Below are positions 42,488 through 46,016 of a stretch of 46,016 bases of DNA, one piece after another. This stretch comes from Pezicula radicicola. Its lineage: Eukaryota > Ascomycota > Leotiomycetes > Helotiales > Dermateaceae. Numbering within the stretch: the first letter of the stretch is position 1; each line of letters opens with the position of its first letter. The notes beneath the pieces are model-generated. The model saw only the letters and a program-made list of their open reading frames with translations. It was not told where the DNA came from and did no database searches. The translations under genes and the position numbers were made by a program. The stretch covers positions 8,754 to 54,769 of the forward strand of contig PDUO01000128.1 of the NCBI GenBank assembly GCA_003008705.1, given 5' to 3'.

Positions 42488-43010
42488 AATGTCTTCAGGC
42501 GTAGGGCGTATGCCTACTGGCCATAGCAGGCTTCCAGAGGAGGAAGGTAGAGAGATTGTCGAAGAAGAGCTAAAGCTGTATTTGATGATCTCACGAAGGA
42601 GCGAGCGACTGAAATAAAGACTTGATGAAGGCAGAGGTAGAGGGGCGTGGATAGTATATGATTTAAATAAGCAAGATAGATGAAGACAGAGGAGGGGCCT
42701 GCTGTATTTAAGGACCGCCATGGTCGACAAAAGAAAAGGCAGCCAAAAATAGATGCTAGATGATGGTTTCTGGGAGTCAGTGAGATTCAAGATTGTCGTT
42801 TCGAGAAACCGTGCCTCGCTTGGCCCAAGCATATTGCCCAGAATTTCCCACGAGGGGAGGTCGTGGTGACGAAGATCGAGCGTGATGGGCATACCGGTAG
42901 AGCTGATAGCTTGCAGACGCTGGTTGCAGGAAGTTGGGACACGATCGAGTAGATAGAGAGGGCAGTGCAAGAAAATGAAAAAAAAAGACACCCCCTCCCA
43001 CTTCTCCTTC
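42488..43010 (+). pseudogene. degenerate plus-strand gene, unassigned
   Basis: The plus-strand frame from ATG 42488 reads MSSGVGRMPTGHSRLPEEEG, then an EEELKLYLMISRRSERLK helix, GRGRGAWIVYDLNKQD, RRGLLYLRTAMVDKRKGSQK and FWESVRFKIVVSRNRASLG. The pieces are separated by TGA/TAG codons that would suit former Trp or Gln. The composition is protein-like (charged helices), which I prefer over the uninterrupted but Ser/Leu/Pro-biased minus-strand frame at 42461-43111. No family recognised. A DNA-binding or transposon-derived origin is possible because of the Arg/Lys content, but this is speculation. Confidence 0.3.
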
Positions 43011-43489
43011 CCTAACCGTCCAAGAGACCAGTCAAGGTATAGACGGAGCAGTTTTGGGTCGAAGCAAGGCCATAGCCACAAGCACAAAACAATACGATCA
43101 AGAGTCATCAAGGATGTCTTAGGGCGTGGACCGAAGCAGGAACTAATCTACTCGCGCTAAGAGTGAGTACAATGAGGACTTGGGAGGTTTTCATTGTGAA
43201 TGATGGTGGATATGACTGGTGAAGTGTGATCTACTCCTCTTTAATGCATCAATAAAGACAATTTCCACCCATGCATCTGATCACCTAATCCTCCTCGCTT
43301 TGAACGCCGCTTCCTTCGGCCGTACGAGCTCCCGCGTTAGGACTGGCTGATAGAAGGATGAGGTCCTTATTACTGTATATATTCGTCCCCAGCGGAGGCC
43401 TAGGGACAAGTAGGCACAAAGATCTTAAGCTGCTGCTTGTCCACCTGTGGGAGGAAACTCATTTGACTCTGCGCTGTACCATGGTCCAG

Positions 43490-44113
43490 CACGTGCGTAC
43501 TACGGCCGGAGTCCTGCCTAGGAACTTCTTAAAGATCTAGTCCCAAGACTTGTCCTCTTTCTTGTATGCTAGCAAGCGCTGCTCGTCTATGTCGTCCTAT
43601 CGGTTATGCTTGCTCGTGCTCGAACGGCCCTCCTCGTCCCTCCTGGACTCGGGATCGCTGTCACTCAACCCACTGTCGCCGTCGCTGCTTGATGGCTCAC
43701 TTCACAATGCAAGAGCCCCGACATCAACGGCTCTACCATCCTAGGGTCGGGTACACGTCGTATTTCCGTAGATACGGCCTACCTCTGCCGTCGACACAGT
43801 CCCTCCGCCGGACGAGGGTTGGGACGAGGTATACCGGCTAAAGCCGGTCAAGAGGAACGGATGTTGCTCCATCGGCTTGATAGTAAGTTCGTCGATCTTC
43901 CCCATATGACCAATGCTCTCGATAAGCCGAGTGACCTGGTTGAAAGAGATCAAGTGGGGAGGGAGCATGACTTCGAAGAGTGCCGATAGAGTTTGGAGTG
44001 TAGTCTATGTTGGCTGACCCTAATAAGGGATGACTTTCATCCAGACTTTGCGGTGTAGTATGTGTCCCTCGGCGATAAAGATTGACACAGCATGGTTTCA
44101 GACGCCAAGACAA
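43490..44113 (-). pseudogene. Myb/SANT-like DNA-binding protein, broken by stops
   Basis: Minus-strand reading gives, from the N-terminus, MSWRLKPCCVNLYRRG in one frame and NQVTRLIESIGHMGKIDE in another. An acidic Ser/Asp-rich linker (PSSSDGDSGLSDSDPESRRD) leads to DEQRLLAYKKEDKSWD, then after a stop IFKKFLGRTPAVVRTCWTMV. The last two parts fit a Myb/SANT helix-turn-helix (three helices with spaced Trp and GRTPxAVxxRW). TAG interrupts at the second Trp position (about 43542-43544), and other stops lie near 43700-43743 and 43600. Such domains bind DNA in fungal regulators and some transposon-linked genes. It is probably decayed by RIP. Confidence 0.5.
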
Positions 44114-44139
44114 GCGCGGGACACGAGGCTGTCACTCAA

Positions 44140-44820
44140 TTGAAGTTCAAACGACAACCTCGAGCTATCCAGACATTACTGCACTCTACCAAAAGATGGC
44201 AGGATGGCCATTACTAGTCGTCACCATCGTAGCAACAGCGGTGATAGCGGAAGCAGCGACGACAGAAGCTGCGAGTCAGACGAGGCCCCAGCAATAGACC
44301 CTCTGGCTCTGGTTTGAATCAGCCGCAGATACAGTACTCCATGCAGAAACCATACCTAGGAACGCGACAAAACTATCATTCTATGCGGTATTTCGCTGTG
44401 AAGCTATAATCCTCCGCCTTTATCTGGATTATGCTCGGGGCGCCACCACGGATCAATTGTCAAAGGAGTGTACCGAAATCTTGAAAGACATTCTCGAAAT
44501 TCTAGAAGGGGTACTCAGCTATGATCTGTTATCTGCTACCAAAACTAAGGTACCTACAAACCCAAATAAACTCGCTCATCTTCTGCCAAACGGTTTGTAC
44601 TTAGTAGCTAACTCTACTTAGTGGCCCAGGCGTTCTAAATACCCGAGACTAGAAACTCTTCTACGATACCAGGAGGTCCTTGCCCAAGACAGCGAGAAAC
44701 TATCCGAATCACATCTGTTCTTAGAAGTAGGAGAAAGAGAAAAGGATTGGAATAAGCTCCTAAGGCGCATTGAGAAGAAGAACAAAAAGCTAGAGAAATT
44801 ACTTAATTTAATATTCTATA
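44140..44820 (+). pseudogene. helical coding remnant, unassigned
   Basis: Plus-strand frames give a Ser/Asp-rich piece (SNSGDSGSSDDRSCESDE), then in another phase FESAADTVLHAETIPRN, FYAVFRCEAIILRLYLDYAR, ECTEILKDILEILEGVLSY and, after TAG at about 44620, RLETLLRYQEVLAQDSEKLS and LLRRIEKKNKKLEKLL. The amphipathic helices look like real coding sequence for a helical bundle protein. A helical N-terminal domain of a STAND gene would fit but is not shown. Frame changes and stops make it non-functional. Confidence 0.35.
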
Positions 44821-46016
44821 GTCTATACTAGTTTACTATAAACTATTAAAAATAAACTATCTATTTAGACAACTCTACTACTACTACTTAGTCTAGTATA
44901 TTATTTAAAATATCTAAAACTATTAAGGAGTTAACTTATCTAAATATACTAAAGGACTAGAATATATAGTTTAATATAATTAATAAAATAATCTAATCTA
45001 ATAGAGTAAATACCTAGTTATTTATTAACCTAAATTTAAATAAGGAGTCTACTTTACTTATAATACTTACTAGATCTATAAAGTCCTTTATATTAACTAA
45101 GGTAACTCTCTCTATTAGTCTAGAGGTAACTATATAGAATATTAGATATTAATTTACTTTAAATTTATATAATTTAAAAATTAATAAATAGAAAATTAAA
45201 TAATCTAATACTTAAATTCTATTATTAATAATCTAGAATATTAATATCTATATTATCTAAATAATATCTAAAACCTATCTAAATAGTATTATAAGTAATA
45301 CTAGTATTTAGAGATAATTTTAATTTCTCTAAAGAAGATTAAAGTTAAAAACTATTAATTAAATTATAGATATAAAAAAATATTTAAATAACTTTAAAAA
45401 GACTAATAAAAATTAAGATATTAATAAGTAATTTTAAGAATAAAAGAATATTTATTTTAATAATTATAAATATTAATTAATTATTATTAATTTAAACTAA
45501 ATCTATATTAATTTTATACTAGTAATAAATTATTTTAACTTTAATTAATTAATTATAATTTATATAATTATTAGAAAATAAATTAATACTAGTAAGAATC
45601 TTTAATTATTTTATAAACTAGTAAATAACTTTTAAAATTATTAAAGAGTTTTAAAAGTTATTAGATAATTAACTAAATATTTTTATTTTTATATAGTATT
45701 TTTAATACTCTAAGATTATAATAATTAAAGTAATAGATTTTAAAGTTTTAATTTAAAATAATAGTCTTTTATATATCTTTATAAAAAGAAGATATAATAC
45801 TTAAATTATTTATATTTAATTAAAACTAAAAACTTTAATTTAGATCTAAATAAGAAAATTATAATAAAAGAAGTTATAAAGAATCTAAATATTAAAACTA
45901 AAATAGAAGCTTCTATAACTAGAGTTAATAATTATATAAAGAAAAATAAAAAGTTTAAAAAAGAATCTAAGTTTAAAAAACTAAATATCTTTATAATATA
46001 ACTTAACTTTTATAAA
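44821..46016. repeat. RIP-saturated AT-rich desert
   Basis: Nearly pure A/T with abundant TAAT/TATTA/CTAATA, no open frame and no readable protein family. This composition is expected when a repeat has been exhausted of CpA/TpG by RIP. It probably continues beyond the window and hides an old transposon. Confidence 0.7.

Noticed and set aside
42461..43111. 216-codon minus-strand open frame
   Set aside because: Ser/Leu/Pro-biased with no recognisable motif. The plus strand looks more protein-like despite its stops. Kept as a finding rather than a gene.

Overview
The window looks like nuclear DNA of a filamentous ascomycete (Pezizomycotina). The intact genes have short introns (about 50-100 nt) with GT..AG ends and CTAAC/CTGAC-like branch sites. 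Recognisable genes belong to fungal families: a LysM effector type, a subgroup-C GH18 chitinase, a hydrolase-NACHT-ankyrin STAND protein and a GPR1/FUN34/YaaH transporter. Large TA-rich blocks and many TGG->TAG, CAG->TAG, Cys->Tyr and Gly->Ser/Glu changes fit repeat-induced point mutation (RIP, CpA->TpA). I cannot name the species. No rRNA, tRNA, CRISPR array or telomere was seen.

Left flank (1-12.9 kb), mostly RIP-damaged. A non-LTR (LINE) retrotransposon lies on the minus strand (1 to about 1890), abutting the 3' two-thirds of a GPR1/FUN34/YaaH transporter pseudogene. Next come a RIP-killed Nudix hydrolase, an AT-rich element with inverted ends and a MITE-like element. Two small secreted-protein genes survive as complete multi-exon reading frames: 4332-4743 minus, and 5950-6775 plus, which is cysteine-rich with five exons. 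A very large, broken fungal gene of unknown function fills about 9.4-12.65 kb on the minus strand.

Centre (13-28.2 kb), an island of better-preserved sequence. It holds five lineage-specific or unrecognised genes: a low-complexity acidic/basic protein, an 842-aa membrane protein with an internal SxLxVPIETQ repeat, a 557-aa proline-rich three-exon gene, a divergent 568-aa membrane/helical protein, and a 197-aa four-exon coiled-coil protein. Long, low-complexity intergenic spacers carry (GTGTA)n, a 16-bp minisatellite and other simple repeats.

Right flank (28.2-46 kb). A divergent pair of pseudogenes encodes a multi-LysM secreted protein (minus) and a very long killer-toxin-like GH18 chitinase (plus). 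Both are inactivated by RIP-type nonsense changes and frameshifts. Further right are a four-helix membrane ORF and a degraded alpha/beta-hydrolase - P-loop - P-loop - ankyrin STAND gene. Then come a degenerate plus-strand gene, a degenerate Myb/SANT gene, a helical remnant, and an AT-rich desert to the window end.

Together this looks like a rapidly evolving compartment rich in chitin-related, secreted and self/non-self-type genes embedded in RIPed repeats. The strongest leads are the cysteine-rich secreted protein with a possible intron-retention isoform, the LysM-chitinase divergent pair, and the tandem P-loop STAND gene with its membrane-protein neighbour. All family calls come from reading motifs; no database search was run.
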